Below are positions 25,984-34,930 of a DNA stretch of 64,000 nucleotides, one piece after another. Under the pieces are notes generated by a model that was given only the letters and a program-made list of their open reading frames with translations, was not told the origin of the DNA and did not search any database. Made by a program: the position numbers and the translations under genes. Origin of the DNA: an uncultured Lachnospiraceae bacterium (GTDB lineage Bacteria; Bacillota; Clostridia; Lachnospirales; Lachnospiraceae); assembly GCA_947631955.1 (NCBI GenBank), contig CANRNJ010000017.1, positions 1-64,000 of the forward strand, read 5' to 3'. Position 1 is the stretch's first letter. Each line of letters begins with the position of its first letter.

Positions 25984-27138
25984 CTACAGCATCGATGTCC
26001 CGGCAAATTCCGGCTTGATCCCGAAATAGTCGAGCACTGTCGCACCGATATCCGCGAAAGTATCCCGCGTGCCCAGATTGGCCGGAGCGACCGGCCTGCC
26101 GTACATGAGAAACGGCGTATGCTCTCTGGAATGGTCCGTAGACACCGTATATCCCGGATCGCATCCGTGATCCGCCGTTATCATCAGGATATCCTCGTTC
26201 TTCAGTCCTTTGAGCAGATCGGGAAGTTTCTCGTCAAAATATGTGAGCGCCGCGGCATACCCATCAATATCGTTGCGATGCCCGTACAGCATATCATAAT
26301 CCACAAGATTAATAAAGCACAGGCCCTCAAAATCTTTGTTCATATATTCCAGCGTTCTCTCGATCCCCTCGGCGTTTCCTTTGGTATATACATGTTCTGT
26401 TATCCCTCTGCCCGCAAAGATATCATAGATCTTGCCGACGGCCGCCACATCTTTACCGGCTGCCTGAAGCTGGTCAAGCATCGTCGTATGAGGCGGCAGC
26501 AAAGAGAAATCATGGCGGTTGGGCGTTCTCGTAAACTGCCCTCTGCAGGTCCCCGTGAAAGGCCGCGCGATCACTCTTCCCACGCCATGCTCTCCCTGTA
26601 ATATCTCCCTTGCGGTACGGCAGTATTCATAGAGCTGCTCAAGCGGTACCACGTCTTCGTGCGCGGCGATCTGGAATACGCTGTCTGCGGACGTGTACAC
26701 GATCAGATCTCCCGTGCGCATATGCTCTTCCCCGTACTCCTGAATGACCTGCGTTCCCGAATAGGGCAGATTGCACAGGACTCCTCTGCCTGTTTTCTCC
26801 CGGAAAGGCCGGAGCACTTCTTCCGGGAATCCGTCCGGATAGGTCGGCAGCGGCCGCTCGGATAATATGCCCGCGATCTCCCAATGGCCTATCGTCGTAT
26901 CTTTTCCTTTTGAAGCCTCTCTCATACGCGCGATACGCGCCTGCGGCGAATCCGTTTTCTCGGCGCAGTCCACTCCGTCTATATTAAAAAGTCCGAGCTT
27001 TCTCATATTCGGCATATGAAACTTAGGACTGGCCGCGACGGACCGCAGCGTATTGGTCCCCGCATCCCCGTACAGGGCGGCGTCTTCCATTTCCCCTATT
27101 CCAAAACTGTCTAATACGATCAGAAAAATCCTTTTCAT
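25984..27138 (-). CDS. deoB: Phosphopentomutase
   Basis: DeoB interconverts ribose-1- and ribose-5-phosphate (and the deoxy forms) in nucleoside salvage. It belongs to the alkaline-phosphatase fold: the metal ligands appear in IVLDSFGIGEMEDA at the N-terminus, and in ITADHGCDPGYTVSTDHSREHTPFLMYG near the C-terminus. GKDTTIGHWEIAG and TRTPNRHDFSL are family motifs. At 384 residues it is typical. An extended -10 (TGCTATAAT) lies about 95 bases upstream. Confidence 0.97.
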   Translation of the reverse strand: MKRIFLIVLDSFGIGEMEDAALYGDAGTNTLRSVAASPKFHMPNMRKLGLFNIDGVDCAEKTDSPQARIARMREASKGKDTTIGHWEIAGILSERPLPTYPDGFPEEVLRPFREKTGRGVLCNLPYSGTQVIQEYGEEHMRTGDLIVYTSADSVFQIAAHEDVVPLEQLYEYCRTAREILQGEHGVGRVIARPFTGTCRGQFTRTPNRHDFSLLPPHTTMLDQLQAAGKDVAAVGKIYDIFAGRGITEHVYTKGNAEGIERTLEYMNKDFEGLCFINLVDYDMLYGHRNDIDGYAAALTYFDEKLPDLLKGLKNEDILMITADHGCDPGYTVSTDHSREHTPFLMYGRPVAPANLGTRDTFADIGATVLDYFGIKPEFAGTSML

Positions 27139-27232
27139 TTCAGCCTCCGTATCTTCGTATCCTGCTTATCCGTCCACAGGCCGGGTCCTTAATACCGACA
27201 CGGTTCCCTGTGCGTCCACATCACATGCGCTC

Positions 27233-27238
27233 ATTATA
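27233..27238 (-). promoter_or_regulatory. deoB: Probable deoB promoter (extended -10)
   Basis: The minus strand reads TGTGCTATAATGAGCG; TGC before TATAAT is an extended -10. The -35 position (GTGCAT, 17-base spacer) is poor, as is usual for extended -10 promoters. Confidence 0.5.
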
Positions 27239-27266
27239 GCACACATTCTTCAAGTATGCACTGTGT

Positions 27267-27983
27267 TTAATTTGAATCGACCGTACTGATGATAACGGAT
27301 TCCGCGCTGACACCGGTCTTGCGTATAACGATATCCTCGATCTGGGCGCGCTGCGCCTCCGTAAGCTCCGTTGTATTCACCACCACGTCCACGCTGTCCC
27401 CGTCGATGCTCACGATGGCGTCGTCAAAGCCTTTGGCTTCCAGAAGGATCTCCGCGGCAGTTTCCTTCTCGGCGATATCCGTCATGGAGATCATGCTGTT
27501 GACCGCTTCCTGTTTCTGCGTGTCGCTGATGTTGGCGTTATTGATGATCTCTAGCAGGGTGGCCTTGTTCTGCGCTCTGGTCTGCTCCTTCTGCAATTTG
27601 GCGCCCGACAGCTCCGAAACCGTTCCCGCCGATGTAAACACGGCTTCTCCCGGCACTTCTTCCAACTGCTCCTCCGCAAGCGCTTCCTCCAGTTCCTGAT
27701 CCGCGCCGCTGTCCTCAGACAACGTCACGTCCATGTCAAGGCTCTCGATGTCACCGGCCGCCTGCTCAAGATCCTCGTCCGACAGATCCGCGTAGGACGT
27801 GTAGTCCGCATCGTCGCTTTCAAGAGTCAGGCTGCCCATATCGTCCGTGGTGATGCCGCCGTTGACCGTCATAACGTCCTCGTCCGTAACTTTGGTGCCT
27901 GCAAAATTCAGATAGCCCGCTACCGCGATCATAATCGCAAGCGCCGTGATCATCATTTGGTTCTTTTTGATCATATTTTTCAA
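27267..27983 (-). CDS. spoIIIAH: Stage III sporulation protein AH
   Basis: SpoIIIAH spans the mother-cell membrane and pairs with forespore SpoIIQ to form the feeding-tube channel. An N-terminal transmembrane helix (MMITALAIMIAVAGYLNFAG) is followed by an acidic linker. The C-terminal YscJ-like domain includes LLEIINNANISDTQKQEAVNSMISMTDIAEKETAAEILLEAKGFDDAIVSIDGDSVDVVV. It is the last gene of the eight-gene operon. At 238 residues it is in the usual range. Confidence 0.95.
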   Translation of the reverse strand: MKNMIKKNQMMITALAIMIAVAGYLNFAGTKVTDEDVMTVNGGITTDDMGSLTLESDDADYTSYADLSDEDLEQAAGDIESLDMDVTLSEDSGADQELEEALAEEQLEEVPGEAVFTSAGTVSELSGAKLQKEQTRAQNKATLLEIINNANISDTQKQEAVNSMISMTDIAEKETAAEILLEAKGFDDAIVSIDGDSVDVVVNTTELTEAQRAQIEDIVIRKTGVSAESVIISTVDSN

Positions 27984-27996
27984 TTCTTTCTCCCCT

Positions 27997-28629
27997 TCAC
28001 TTATTATTTTTCATCTTTACTATTTTTATATTATTCGCATCGATATCAAATAATACCTGAATCGCGTCGATTATATCTTCCCGTACGCTCTGGTCCTGAG
28101 CGCCCTGCGCGACCACCACCACGCCCTCCACGACAGGCGGCAGCGTCTTGACCACATACGGGACGCTCTGTCCCCGCTCGTCTGTGGTATAGATCGTACT
28201 CTTCTCCATGCGGCTCTCCCCGATCGTGCGGCTGCCCCCGGAAGCGTCCGTTTCCTGCGTATCGGAAAAATCCTCCGGTCCGTCCTTCTCGACGATCTTC
28301 TGTTCGGATTCCCGCAGCGTGATCAGGACCCTGATCTGCCCCACCCCGTCCGCATACCGCAGAACGTCCTCCAGTCTTTTCTCCCAGTATTCTTCGTATC
28401 CGGCATCCGTAAAGGCGTCCGCCGCCGTGTCCGAAACGCCTTCCTCCGTGCTATGATCATCTATTTTACCGCTTGTAATGTTCGATATATTGGACTTTGA
28501 ATCATCCTGCCGGGACGGAAAGGCGGCAAGGCATAACAGGACGCCTGCCAATACAACGATCAGGCATTGACTCTTATCAAGTTTTTTCCCGTCTGCCAGC
28601 TTGTGCAGAAGTTTCTTAGTTTCCTCCAC
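27997..28629 (-). CDS. spoIIIAG: Stage III sporulation protein AG
   Basis: SpoIIIAG forms a large ring in the intermembrane space. It has one N-terminal transmembrane helix (QCLIVVLAGVLLCLAAF), then a linker and the ring-building motif: YEEYWEKRLEDVLRYADGVGQIRVLITLRESEQKIVEKD, then VEGVVVVAQGAQDQSVREDIIDAIQVLFDIDANNIKIVKMK. It is 210 residues, its start overlaps the end of spoIIIAF, and it is followed by spoIIIAH. Confidence 0.95.
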   Translation of the reverse strand: MEETKKLLHKLADGKKLDKSQCLIVVLAGVLLCLAAFPSRQDDSKSNISNITSGKIDDHSTEEGVSDTAADAFTDAGYEEYWEKRLEDVLRYADGVGQIRVLITLRESEQKIVEKDGPEDFSDTQETDASGGSRTIGESRMEKSTIYTTDERGQSVPYVVKTLPPVVEGVVVVAQGAQDQSVREDIIDAIQVLFDIDANNIKIVKMKNNK

Positions 28630-29272
28630 GATATGTCACCTCCACCTTATCCTGCGCCACCCCCAGCATCTGCGCAAAGAGAGTCTGGTACTTTGCCGCA
28701 TCCGCCTCATGTTCCTGTGCGCGGTCCGCGGTCCGGCTGTCCGTCCCGCCGCCGACCGTAATCTTATCTATTTTAATATCATCCGTTATTTTATCTTCCG
28801 TCTTTTCGTCGTCCGGTTTTTCCTGAACCGTGACCCTGACGCGGCAAAAGACCCATTCGGCATCTTCTCCGGAATGGTCCCCCTCCCGGCCCGCGGTCCG
28901 TTTCTCCAATTCAATGTCCACGTCCGCCACCTCGCCGCCGTACTCTGCGGCCACCTCGGAGAACCTCGCCCGGACCTCCTCCTCGATCCGCCCGATCACC
29001 GCCTCCTGCGTCTGTTCCTCCGTGTCCAGAACATCCTGCTGTATGCTGTCGTAACTATCCAGACGGTCCTCTATGCGCTCCATTTCCTCCTGCCATCCGC
29101 CGAGGACGTCGTCCGGCGTCTTTGTAAACGGCCTGACAAACAGGATCAGGACGATCACGCCTGCTATGACTTTTATGTACTTTTCGTACTGCTTCCCTGC
29201 CGCCAGATGCACCAGCATCTGCGCGGCGATGATAAAAATGCCGATCTGCCGTATGTTTTCCGCCGCATCCAT
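28616..29272 (-). CDS. spoIIIAF: Stage III sporulation protein AF
   Basis: I start it at MDAAENIRQIGIFIIAAQMLVHLAAGKQYEKYIKVIAGVIVLILFV, which follows GGAGGG and sits two bases after the spoIIIAE stop; the long N-terminal extension in the track is a shadow of spoIIIAE. Two transmembrane helices are followed by a soluble ring domain (residues ~60-218). At 218 residues it is in the usual range. It assembles with the rest of the SpoIIIA complex in the membrane around the forespore. Confidence 0.93.
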   Translation of the reverse strand: MDAAENIRQIGIFIIAAQMLVHLAAGKQYEKYIKVIAGVIVLILFVRPFTKTPDDVLGGWQEEMERIEDRLDSYDSIQQDVLDTEEQTQEAVIGRIEEEVRARFSEVAAEYGGEVADVDIELEKRTAGREGDHSGEDAEWVFCRVRVTVQEKPDDEKTEDKITDDIKIDKITVGGGTDSRTADRAQEHEADAAKYQTLFAQMLGVAQDKVEVTYRGGN

Positions 29273-29274
29273 GA

Positions 29275-30342
29275 TCAGAGCCCTCCGCCCGCAGTATAGG
29301 TGATGATCGCGATCTGGATCACAAACATGCCGATGGAAGACAGCGCGATCTTCAGCAGCATAAGATTTCCGTCGCCGACCCGGTTGGTGCAGTTGGATAT
29401 CCTCTTGTCGCTGACGATCCCGGCAAGCGCCGCTCCGAGTTTGATCACGCCCGTGTACAGGACCAGTTTGAAGACCGGTATGCTGCACAGGAGGAGCAGG
29501 ACCAGCGTAATGTACAGGCCGATGCTGTTCCTTATCAGCACAGCCGAGCCTGCCACCATCTCAAACATACCTTCCGTCAGACCGCCTATTCCGGGTATGG
29601 CGGACACCGCCTTTTTCAGCGCCGATGTCTGAAGGGAATCAATAACAGGTGATATCATTGCTTGGAGAAGACTGAATCCGGTTATGATTCCCAATGTAAG
29701 CTTAATGCAGAATCCAATGGCTTTATTCAGCAGCTCCAGAAGCAGCGTCAGCTTCTCTTCCATCCATATGCCGTTTATGACCGTCAGCATCACATAGACA
29801 TACACCATCGGCATAAGGATCGTCAGATACCCCCACTCAATGAGATAAATGATAAAGAGAAGGATATGGTAATAGGCGGCGGCCGAAGCGATCCCGGAGG
29901 CGCTTCCCACGGCGACGATATAGGTCGGGATATACAGTTTCATAAAAACGGTAACTGAATCCAGTATCTCCCTCACGACTGAGGAAGTGCCGGCATAGAC
30001 GTTCAAAAGCACACCAGTCAAAAGCATATAGACACAGTAAAAAGCGATATCGGATACCTGATGATCCTGAAAAAGATCCGCAAAATTCACAAAGACCGCA
30101 GCCGCGATCCCCAGAATGAGGATCGTTACAAAGAGCGTCCGCAGCTCGCCGGTCTGCGAAGAAAAAGCGCCCGACAGGCCGCCGCACAGTTCCTTCAGCG
30201 CCGCCCATATCCTCCCCTGAAGAATAAGTTCCATGACCGCCTTCCCGTCAAAAGTATATTCCGGAAAAAGCTGTCTGAAGTCCACCGCCGCGCTGTCCAT
30301 CCCCATTTCTTCCCAAAACAGGCCGTTCACATCGACTTCCAC
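29275..30342 (-). CDS. spoIIIAE: Stage III sporulation protein AE
   Basis: This polytopic membrane protein of 355 residues starts at a GTG with AGGAGG eight bases upstream, just after the spoIIIAD stop. About eight hydrophobic segments follow an N-terminal soluble part (LFPEYTFDGKAVMELILQGRIWAALKELCGGLSGAF). Conserved family patches include YYHILLFIIYLIEWGYLTILMPMVYVYVMLTVINGI and ISPVIDSLQTSALKKAVSAIPGIGGLTEGMFEMVAGSAVLIRNSIG. An N-terminal signal peptide, present in some homologues, is not evident. Confidence 0.94.
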   Translation of the reverse strand: MEVDVNGLFWEEMGMDSAAVDFRQLFPEYTFDGKAVMELILQGRIWAALKELCGGLSGAFSSQTGELRTLFVTILILGIAAAVFVNFADLFQDHQVSDIAFYCVYMLLTGVLLNVYAGTSSVVREILDSVTVFMKLYIPTYIVAVGSASGIASAAAYYHILLFIIYLIEWGYLTILMPMVYVYVMLTVINGIWMEEKLTLLLELLNKAIGFCIKLTLGIITGFSLLQAMISPVIDSLQTSALKKAVSAIPGIGGLTEGMFEMVAGSAVLIRNSIGLYITLVLLLLCSIPVFKLVLYTGVIKLGAALAGIVSDKRISNCTNRVGDGNLMLLKIALSSIGMFVIQIAIITYTAGGGL

Positions 30343-30354
30343 GCAACATCCCTC

Positions 30355-30741
30355 CTACCCGGCGATCGTCTGTATGCTTTCGATAAGCGCGGTCAGTATC
30401 GGCATACCGATCAGCAGGATATAGAGTTTGCCGATCATCTCAACTTGTCCGGCTATACCGCTGTAACCGGAATCTTTACATATCCCGGCGCAGAACTCAC
30501 AGGCGTAGGTCGCGCCCGCCGCCTTGAGCAGAACAGTTAAATAACTATAGTTATCTTTTAAATATGTGCGGAGCCGGTCTATCTCGGACAAAATCCCCGC
30601 GAAGTACCGCACGCCGTATCCTAAAAGGATCGTGCACACGGCGATCCCGATATAGACGCCGTACTCCGCCTTATGATCTTTCAGGGGAACGGCGAGCAAA
30701 ATGCCCACGACCCCGATCAGACTGACCTTTATTATCTCCAT
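30355..30741 (-). CDS. spoIIIAD: Stage III sporulation protein AD
   Basis: This 128-residue membrane protein has four hydrophobic helices: MEIIKVSLIGVVGILLAVPLKDHKAEYGVYIGIAVCTILLGYG ... IAGQVEMIGKLYILLIGMPILTALIESIQTIAG. The ATG of MEIIKV is chosen because it begins the family sequence; the track adds nine residues upstream that overlap spoIIIAC. It is part of the SpoIIIA channel complex. Confidence 0.93.
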   Translation of the reverse strand: MEIIKVSLIGVVGILLAVPLKDHKAEYGVYIGIAVCTILLGYGVRYFAGILSEIDRLRTYLKDNYSYLTVLLKAAGATYACEFCAGICKDSGYSGIAGQVEMIGKLYILLIGMPILTALIESIQTIAG

Positions 30742-30767
30742 GCTATCCTCTCCCGCCGTCCGGCACA

Positions 30768-30962
30768 CTACAAAGCAAACAGATCTTGGATCATGACGAA
30801 CAGATCATATATATAAGGTATGATCCACGTCAAAACAAGGATCAGCCCCGCCAGACTGATCAGAAACGCATGATCGTCCCTGCCGCTGTGTTTCAATATT
30901 TGATTCAGTATCGTGATCAGGATACCAACCGCTGCTATCCTGAATATCAGACTTACGTCCAT
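30768..30962 (-). CDS. spoIIIAC: Stage III sporulation protein AC
   Basis: This 64-residue protein with two transmembrane helices (LIFRIAAVGILITILNQILKHSGRDDHAFLISLAGLILVLTWIIPYIYDLFVMIQDLF) is diagnostic of SpoIIIAC, a small relative of SpoIIIAD. The gene follows spoIIIAB in the operon. Confidence 0.95.
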   Translation of the reverse strand: MDVSLIFRIAAVGILITILNQILKHSGRDDHAFLISLAGLILVLTWIIPYIYDLFVMIQDLFAL

Positions 30963-30983
30963 GTGTCCTCCTCTTTGCCTCTC

Positions 30984-31502
30984 CTAGATCAGCATGATCA
31001 CTATAAACACGCCGGCCAGAAGACTGACGCTCAATATCACTTTCGATTTATCCTCACAGGCCTCCTCCGCCCTGCGGCAGTTTCTGACAAGCAGTTCCAC
31101 GGACCTGCCGATGCTCTCCGCCTGAAGTTTTTCTTCTTGGGCAGCCATATTCTGCGGCATATTTCTAAGGATATCTTTCTCTTCTTCAAAAAGGGGCGCC
31201 CCGCGCAGGCAGATGTCCGTCTGTCGTTTCCACACGCGGTCAAAGGGAAGCGCCTCCGGCCCGCTCACCTTTTCATAGATCTGCTGGAAACATATCCGGT
31301 ATGCCGGACTGCAGTTCTCCTTTAAGATCAGACAGATCTCCGGCATGGTATGCTTGCCGTAGACGATCTCGTCCCGGATCCTCTGAATGATCCCGATCAA
31401 TTCTTTCAGGTGCCGTACCCTGCTGCGCTCCTCGCCGACCCTGCTGACGCCCCATCCCGCGCACCCTGCCAGAATACAGGCTATTCCCGCCATCTTAAAC
31501 AT
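30984..31502 (-). CDS. spoIIIAB: Stage III sporulation protein AB
   Basis: This 172-residue protein has an N-terminal membrane helix (MFKMAGIACILAGCAGWGVS), a cytoplasmic helical domain (ERSRVRHLKELIGIIQRIRDEIVYGKHTMPEICLILKENC) and a C-terminal helix (VILSVSLLAGVFIVIMLI). The fold resembles type II secretion GspF cytoplasmic domains. It overlaps the end of spoIIIAA. Confidence 0.94.
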   Translation of the reverse strand: MFKMAGIACILAGCAGWGVSRVGEERSRVRHLKELIGIIQRIRDEIVYGKHTMPEICLILKENCSPAYRICFQQIYEKVSGPEALPFDRVWKRQTDICLRGAPLFEEEKDILRNMPQNMAAQEEKLQAESIGRSVELLVRNCRRAEEACEDKSKVILSVSLLAGVFIVIMLI

Positions 31503-32440
31503 CGGTTTCCTCTCCCGTCACAGACCTTCTCCACATGGCACTCCCCGCCCCGTCTGGTAAGCACCACATAACGTTCAAACAGACCCTCTTCAATAACATC
31601 ACGCATGTAATTTTTATTTTTGATCTCCTCTACGGAACTGCCGTGGATGGTCGCGATCAGCCTGCACCCGCACCCGCTCGCCATGCGGAGCGCCTGTATA
31701 TCGCTCTCGCCGCCCAATTCGTCCACGGCAAGCACCTGAGGCGCCATCGCCCGGATCAACATCATCATGCCCTCCCGTTTCGGGCATCCGTCCAGCACGT
31801 CCGTGCGGATCCCCACATCGTTCTGAGCCACTCCCAGATAGCTGCCCGCGATCTCCGAGCGCTCATCCACCACGCTTACATTGACCCCTCTGCCATAGGC
31901 ATTGCCGTTCGATGCATTTCTGACCAGATCCCGCAGCAGGGTCGTCTTGCCGCATCCCGGCGGCGAGATCAGCAGCGTGCTGTAAAGCCGTCCCTCCCCG
32001 TCATAAAGGCAGGGAAGCAGCGCGTCGGACGCCCCGATGATCTGATGCGCGATGCGGATATTTAAATAACGTATGTATTTTATATTGCGTATCCGCTCAG
32101 CGTCCTCCATCACGACCTGTCCGGACAAACCTACGCGGTGCCCGCCCTGTATGGTCAAAAAGCCCTGCCGGATCTCATCGGCAAACGCATAGACGGAATA
32201 CTGGCACAGATGTTTCAGTATCTCCTCCAGTTCCTCCGGTGTGGCCTGCCCGCTTTCCGGCGGCCTGTCCACCAATGCGCCCTTTTCGTCCACAAATTTT
32301 TCCCCGTCGGTAAACAGCGCACAAGCCGGACATTCTGCGCGCAGCCGGATCTCCTGAAGCTGATCGGCCCGTTTGGCGGCTTCCTTCCAACGGCCGCGCA
32401 TGTGTTCCGGAAACATATGTAAAATCGCTTCGCTCTTCAT
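31481..32440 (-). CDS. spoIIIAA: Stage III sporulation protein AA (secretion ATPase)
   Basis: This is the cytoplasmic ATPase that powers the SpoIIIA channel, related to type II/IV secretion ATPases. The P-loop is LLISPPGCGKTTLLRDLVR, the Walker B region is QVLAVDELGGESDIQAL, and SVVDERSEIAGSYLGVAQNDVG is also diagnostic. The start is MKSEAILHMFPEHMRGRW, preceded by GGGGGAGG; the track start is 13 codons upstream without a ribosome site. 319 residues; first gene of the spoIIIA operon. Confidence 0.95.
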   Translation of the reverse strand: MKSEAILHMFPEHMRGRWKEAAKRADQLQEIRLRAECPACALFTDGEKFVDEKGALVDRPPESGQATPEELEEILKHLCQYSVYAFADEIRQGFLTIQGGHRVGLSGQVVMEDAERIRNIKYIRYLNIRIAHQIIGASDALLPCLYDGEGRLYSTLLISPPGCGKTTLLRDLVRNASNGNAYGRGVNVSVVDERSEIAGSYLGVAQNDVGIRTDVLDGCPKREGMMMLIRAMAPQVLAVDELGGESDIQALRMASGCGCRLIATIHGSSVEEIKNKNYMRDVIEEGLFERYVVLTRRGGECHVEKVCDGRGNRCLRWRE

Positions 32441-32458
32441 TACGCCTCCCCCTATCTC

Positions 32459-32486
32459 AATATATGAAATGTTGTCCAAGTTATGA
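32459..32486 (-). promoter_or_regulatory. spoIIIAA: Candidate sigma-E promoter of the spoIIIA operon
   Basis: The minus strand reads GTCATAAC, 13 bases, then CATATATT, with the predicted start site about 12 bases before the spoIIIAA ATG. The elements resemble the mother-cell sigma-E consensus (KMATATT, CATACAHT) and the operon is sigma-E-controlled in Bacillus. The match is partial. Confidence 0.35.
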
Positions 32487-32488
32487 CA

Positions 32489-32590
32489 GCAACGAGAGGA
32501 AACAAGCTTTTGCCGGTTTTACTCGTCATCGCGACATTCGCCAAATTGACAGGCAGGCTTGCCAGCTTGGCGCATTGCGCGCGCAAAAAA
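32489..32590 (-). repeat. Interspersed palindromic repeat, copy B
   Basis: This copy is the most diverged of the three. On the minus strand it starts at the T-tract of the rarA terminator and ends next to the spoIIIA promoter. The core CTGTCAATTTGGCGAATGTCGCGAT is identical to the other copies. The 18-codon frame persists as MRQAGKPACQFGECRDDE with TAA (32575 to 32519). The second stem is weaker here. Confidence 0.85.
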
Positions 32591-32612
32591 AGAAGCCGCC
32601 ATACCGGCAGCT
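32585..32612 (-). terminator. Intrinsic terminator of rarA
   Basis: On the minus strand AGCTGCC-GGTAT-GGCGGCT forms a 7-bp stem with one G-T pair and is followed by TCTTTTTTT. It lies about 70 bases past the rarA stop, and repeat copy B abuts the T-tract. Confidence 0.7.
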
Positions 32613-32682
32613 CCCGATCTTTCTTTTTTCGGATCCGTATATCCCGATCCTTATCCACTGATTTCTGCTTTCCCTGCGCGCC

Positions 32683-34008
32683 TTAATCCCTGTGCGCACG
32701 CTTCCACTCCATTATCGCATCCAGACGCTTTTTCACCTCGGCCTCCCCGCCCTGTGAGGTCGGGTAATAATACCGGCATCCCCGTTTCGATTCCGGCATA
32801 CATTCCATGTTGGTCAGCTTGTCTTCCGTATCATGGGCGTACTGATATCCGGCGCCGTAGGCAAGATCCTTCATCAGCCCGGTCGGCGCATTGCGAAGCT
32901 GCAGAGGGACCGGCTCGTTATTCTCCGTCCGGATATCCCTTTTACAGTTCTCGCACGCCGTATACAACGCGTTTGACTTGGGCGCCATCGCAAGGTAGAC
33001 GGCCGCGTGGGTCAGATGGACGTCGCACTCCGGCATCCCCAGAAAGTGACAGGCCTGATAGGCCGCCACCGCCAGCGGGAGCGCGTGGCTGTCCGCCATC
33101 CCTATATCCTCGCTTGCAAAACGTATCAGCCGTCTGGCTATATAGAGCGGATCCTCTCCGCCCTCCAGCATCCGGAGCATCCAATAGACGGCCGCGTCCG
33201 GGTCGCTGTTGCGCATGGATTTATGCAGAGCGGAGATCAGATTGTAGTGTTCCTCGCCCGTTTTATCATACAAGAGCGACTTGCGGCTTATGCACTGGGA
33301 CAGCCCTTGATCCGTCACCACGATGCTTCCCTCGGATGTGATCTCCCCGTTTAACACCGCCATTTCCAGAGTGTTCAGAGCCGTTCTGGCGTCCCCGTCA
33401 GCGAAGGCGGCGACGGCTTTCAACTGCTCGTCGCTCATCACGACCTTCTGCGCGCCGAACCCTTTTGGACTGGTCAAGGCGTTCTGCAGAAGGCGCACCA
33501 GATCTTTTTCTTCCAGCGCTTTCAGCACAAACACCCGGCAGCGTGACAGAAGCGCGGCGTTTACCTCAAAAGAAGGATTCTCGGTGGTCGCGCCGATGAG
33601 TACGATGCTGCCCTTTTCCACAAACGGAAGAAAGGCGTCCTGCTGCGCTTTGTTGAAACGATGGATCTCGTCCACGAACAAAACGGTGCGCACGCCCATC
33701 CTGCGTCCGGCTTCCGCCTGATTCATAACTTCTTTGATCTCCTTGATCCCGCTCGTCACCGCGCTGAAATTGATAAATTCCGCCTTCGTCCGGCTCGCGA
33801 TGATACTGGCAAGCGTTGTCTTGCCGACTCCCGGAGGCCCCCAGAAGATCATGGAGGAGATCTGGTCCTTCTCTATGATCTGCCGAAGCATCCTGCCCGG
33901 TCCAAGCAGATGTTCCTGCCCGACGAAATCTTCCAGTTTCTGCGGCCGCAGCCGGCTGGCGAGCGGGACCGTTTCTTCCCTGTTGTCAAAAAAAGTAAGC
34001 TGTTCCAT
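32683..34008 (-). CDS. rarA: Replication-associated recombination protein A (MgsA/RarA AAA+ ATPase)
   Basis: RarA acts at stalled replication forks and interacts with SSB. The AAA+ core shows Walker [17 protein letters not shown], Walker [21 protein letters not shown], sensor 1 [19 protein letters not shown] and the arginine finger segment SRCRVF. The C-terminal half has the clamp-loader-like tetramerisation part ([58 protein letters not shown]). At 441 residues it is full length. Confidence 0.95.
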   Translation of the reverse strand: MEQLTFFDNREETVPLASRLRPQKLEDFVGQEHLLGPGRMLRQIIEKDQISSMIFWGPPGVGKTTLASIIASRTKAEFINFSAVTSGIKEIKEVMNQAEAGRRMGVRTVLFVDEIHRFNKAQQDAFLPFVEKGSIVLIGATTENPSFEVNAALLSRCRVFVLKALEEKDLVRLLQNALTSPKGFGAQKVVMSDEQLKAVAAFADGDARTALNTLEMAVLNGEITSEGSIVVTDQGLSQCISRKSLLYDKTGEEHYNLISALHKSMRNSDPDAAVYWMLRMLEGGEDPLYIARRLIRFASEDIGMADSHALPLAVAAYQACHFLGMPECDVHLTHAAVYLAMAPKSNALYTACENCKRDIRTENNEPVPLQLRNAPTGLMKDLAYGAGYQYAHDTEDKLTNMECMPESKRGCRYYYPTSQGGEAEVKKRLDAIMEWKRAHRD

Positions 34009-34024
34009 CGATGACCCCTTTTAA

Positions 34025-34135
34025 CCTGAAAGCGCCTTCCCAGAAAAAACACCCTTCCTCTGAAAAACGCTCTTTCTCTGAAAAACACTCTTCCTCTGAA
34101 AACGCTCTTTCCCCGGAAAACGCTCCTTATCTGGA
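34025..34135 (-). repeat. About six 18-bp tandem units between trpZ and rarA
   Basis: The plus strand reads CTGAAAAACGCTCTTTCT, CTGAAAAACACTCTTCCT, CTGAAAACGCTCTTTCCC, CGGAAAACGCTCCTTAT, with two more degenerate units to the left. The rightmost unit overlaps the last codons and stop of trpZ (TTTCCAGATAAGG on the minus strand), so the array looks like expansion of the gene end. Confidence 0.85.
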
Positions 34136-34930
34136 AAGCAGGATCCGGTCGTTGTCCAGCTGCTTTCCGGCGTTGTCCTGAAACTGTTTCAGCAGGTCGT
34201 CGATCGTGAGCCTGCTCCTTTCTTCCCCCTGAACGTCGAACACGATCGACCCTCCGTCCATCATGAGCGTCCGGTTTCCCAGTTCAAGCGCCTGATGCAT
34301 GTTGTGCGTGACCATAAGGCAGGTGATCCTGCGCTCCGCAACGATCCTGCGCGTCAGTTCCAGCACTTTTTCCGCCGTCGAGGGATCGAGCGCCGCCGTG
34401 TGCTCATCCAGAAGCAGTATCCTAGGCGTCACCATAGTCGCCATGAGCAGCGTGAGCGCCTGCCTCTGGCCGCCGGACAGAAGACCTACCGGCTGTTTCA
34501 TGCGATCCTCCAATCCCATGTTCAATAGTGACAGCTGTTCCCGGAACATCTGCTTCTCCTTGCCGCTTATCCGGCTGAAATACGCATGGGACGCCGTGGA
34601 AGCCCGCAGATACGCAAGCGCCATATTTTCCTCTATGGTCATATGCGGCGCCGTTCCCTTCAGCGGATCTTGGAACAGATGTCCGATCACCTTGCTGCGG
34701 ACATGTTCTTTCCGGTATGTGATATCCTCTCCGGCCAGAAAGATCTGTCCTTCATCCACATAGAAAAGGCCGGTTATGGCATTGAACAGCGTGGATTTGC
34801 CCGCTCCGTTGCTCCCCACGATGGTCGCGAAATCTCCGTCCGCCAGTTCCAGACTTACTTTATTTAACGCTTTCTTCTCATTGACGGTCCCCGCGTTGAA
34901 GGTCTTGGATATCTTCTTAAGCGTCAGCAT
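34127..34930 (-). CDS. trpZ: ABC transporter ATP-binding protein, TrpXYZ-type
   Basis: This 267-residue ATPase has Walker A VGSNGAGKSTLFNAITG, signature LLSGGQRQALTLLMATM, Walker B RILLLDEHTAALDP and the His loop CLMVTHNMHQAL. It energises the permease TrpY; the start overlaps the permease stop. The symbol rests on the company it keeps: a Trp-specific T-box upstream, a TrpX-type binding protein and a BPD_transp_2-like permease. Homologues elsewhere are annotated only as ABC transporter. Confidence 0.82.
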   Translation of the reverse strand: MLTLKKISKTFNAGTVNEKKALNKVSLELADGDFATIVGSNGAGKSTLFNAITGLFYVDEGQIFLAGEDITYRKEHVRSKVIGHLFQDPLKGTAPHMTIEENMALAYLRASTASHAYFSRISGKEKQMFREQLSLLNMGLEDRMKQPVGLLSGGQRQALTLLMATMVTPRILLLDEHTAALDPSTAEKVLELTRRIVAERRITCLMVTHNMHQALELGNRTLMMDGGSIVFDVQGEERSRLTIDDLLKQFQDNAGKQLDNDRILLSR

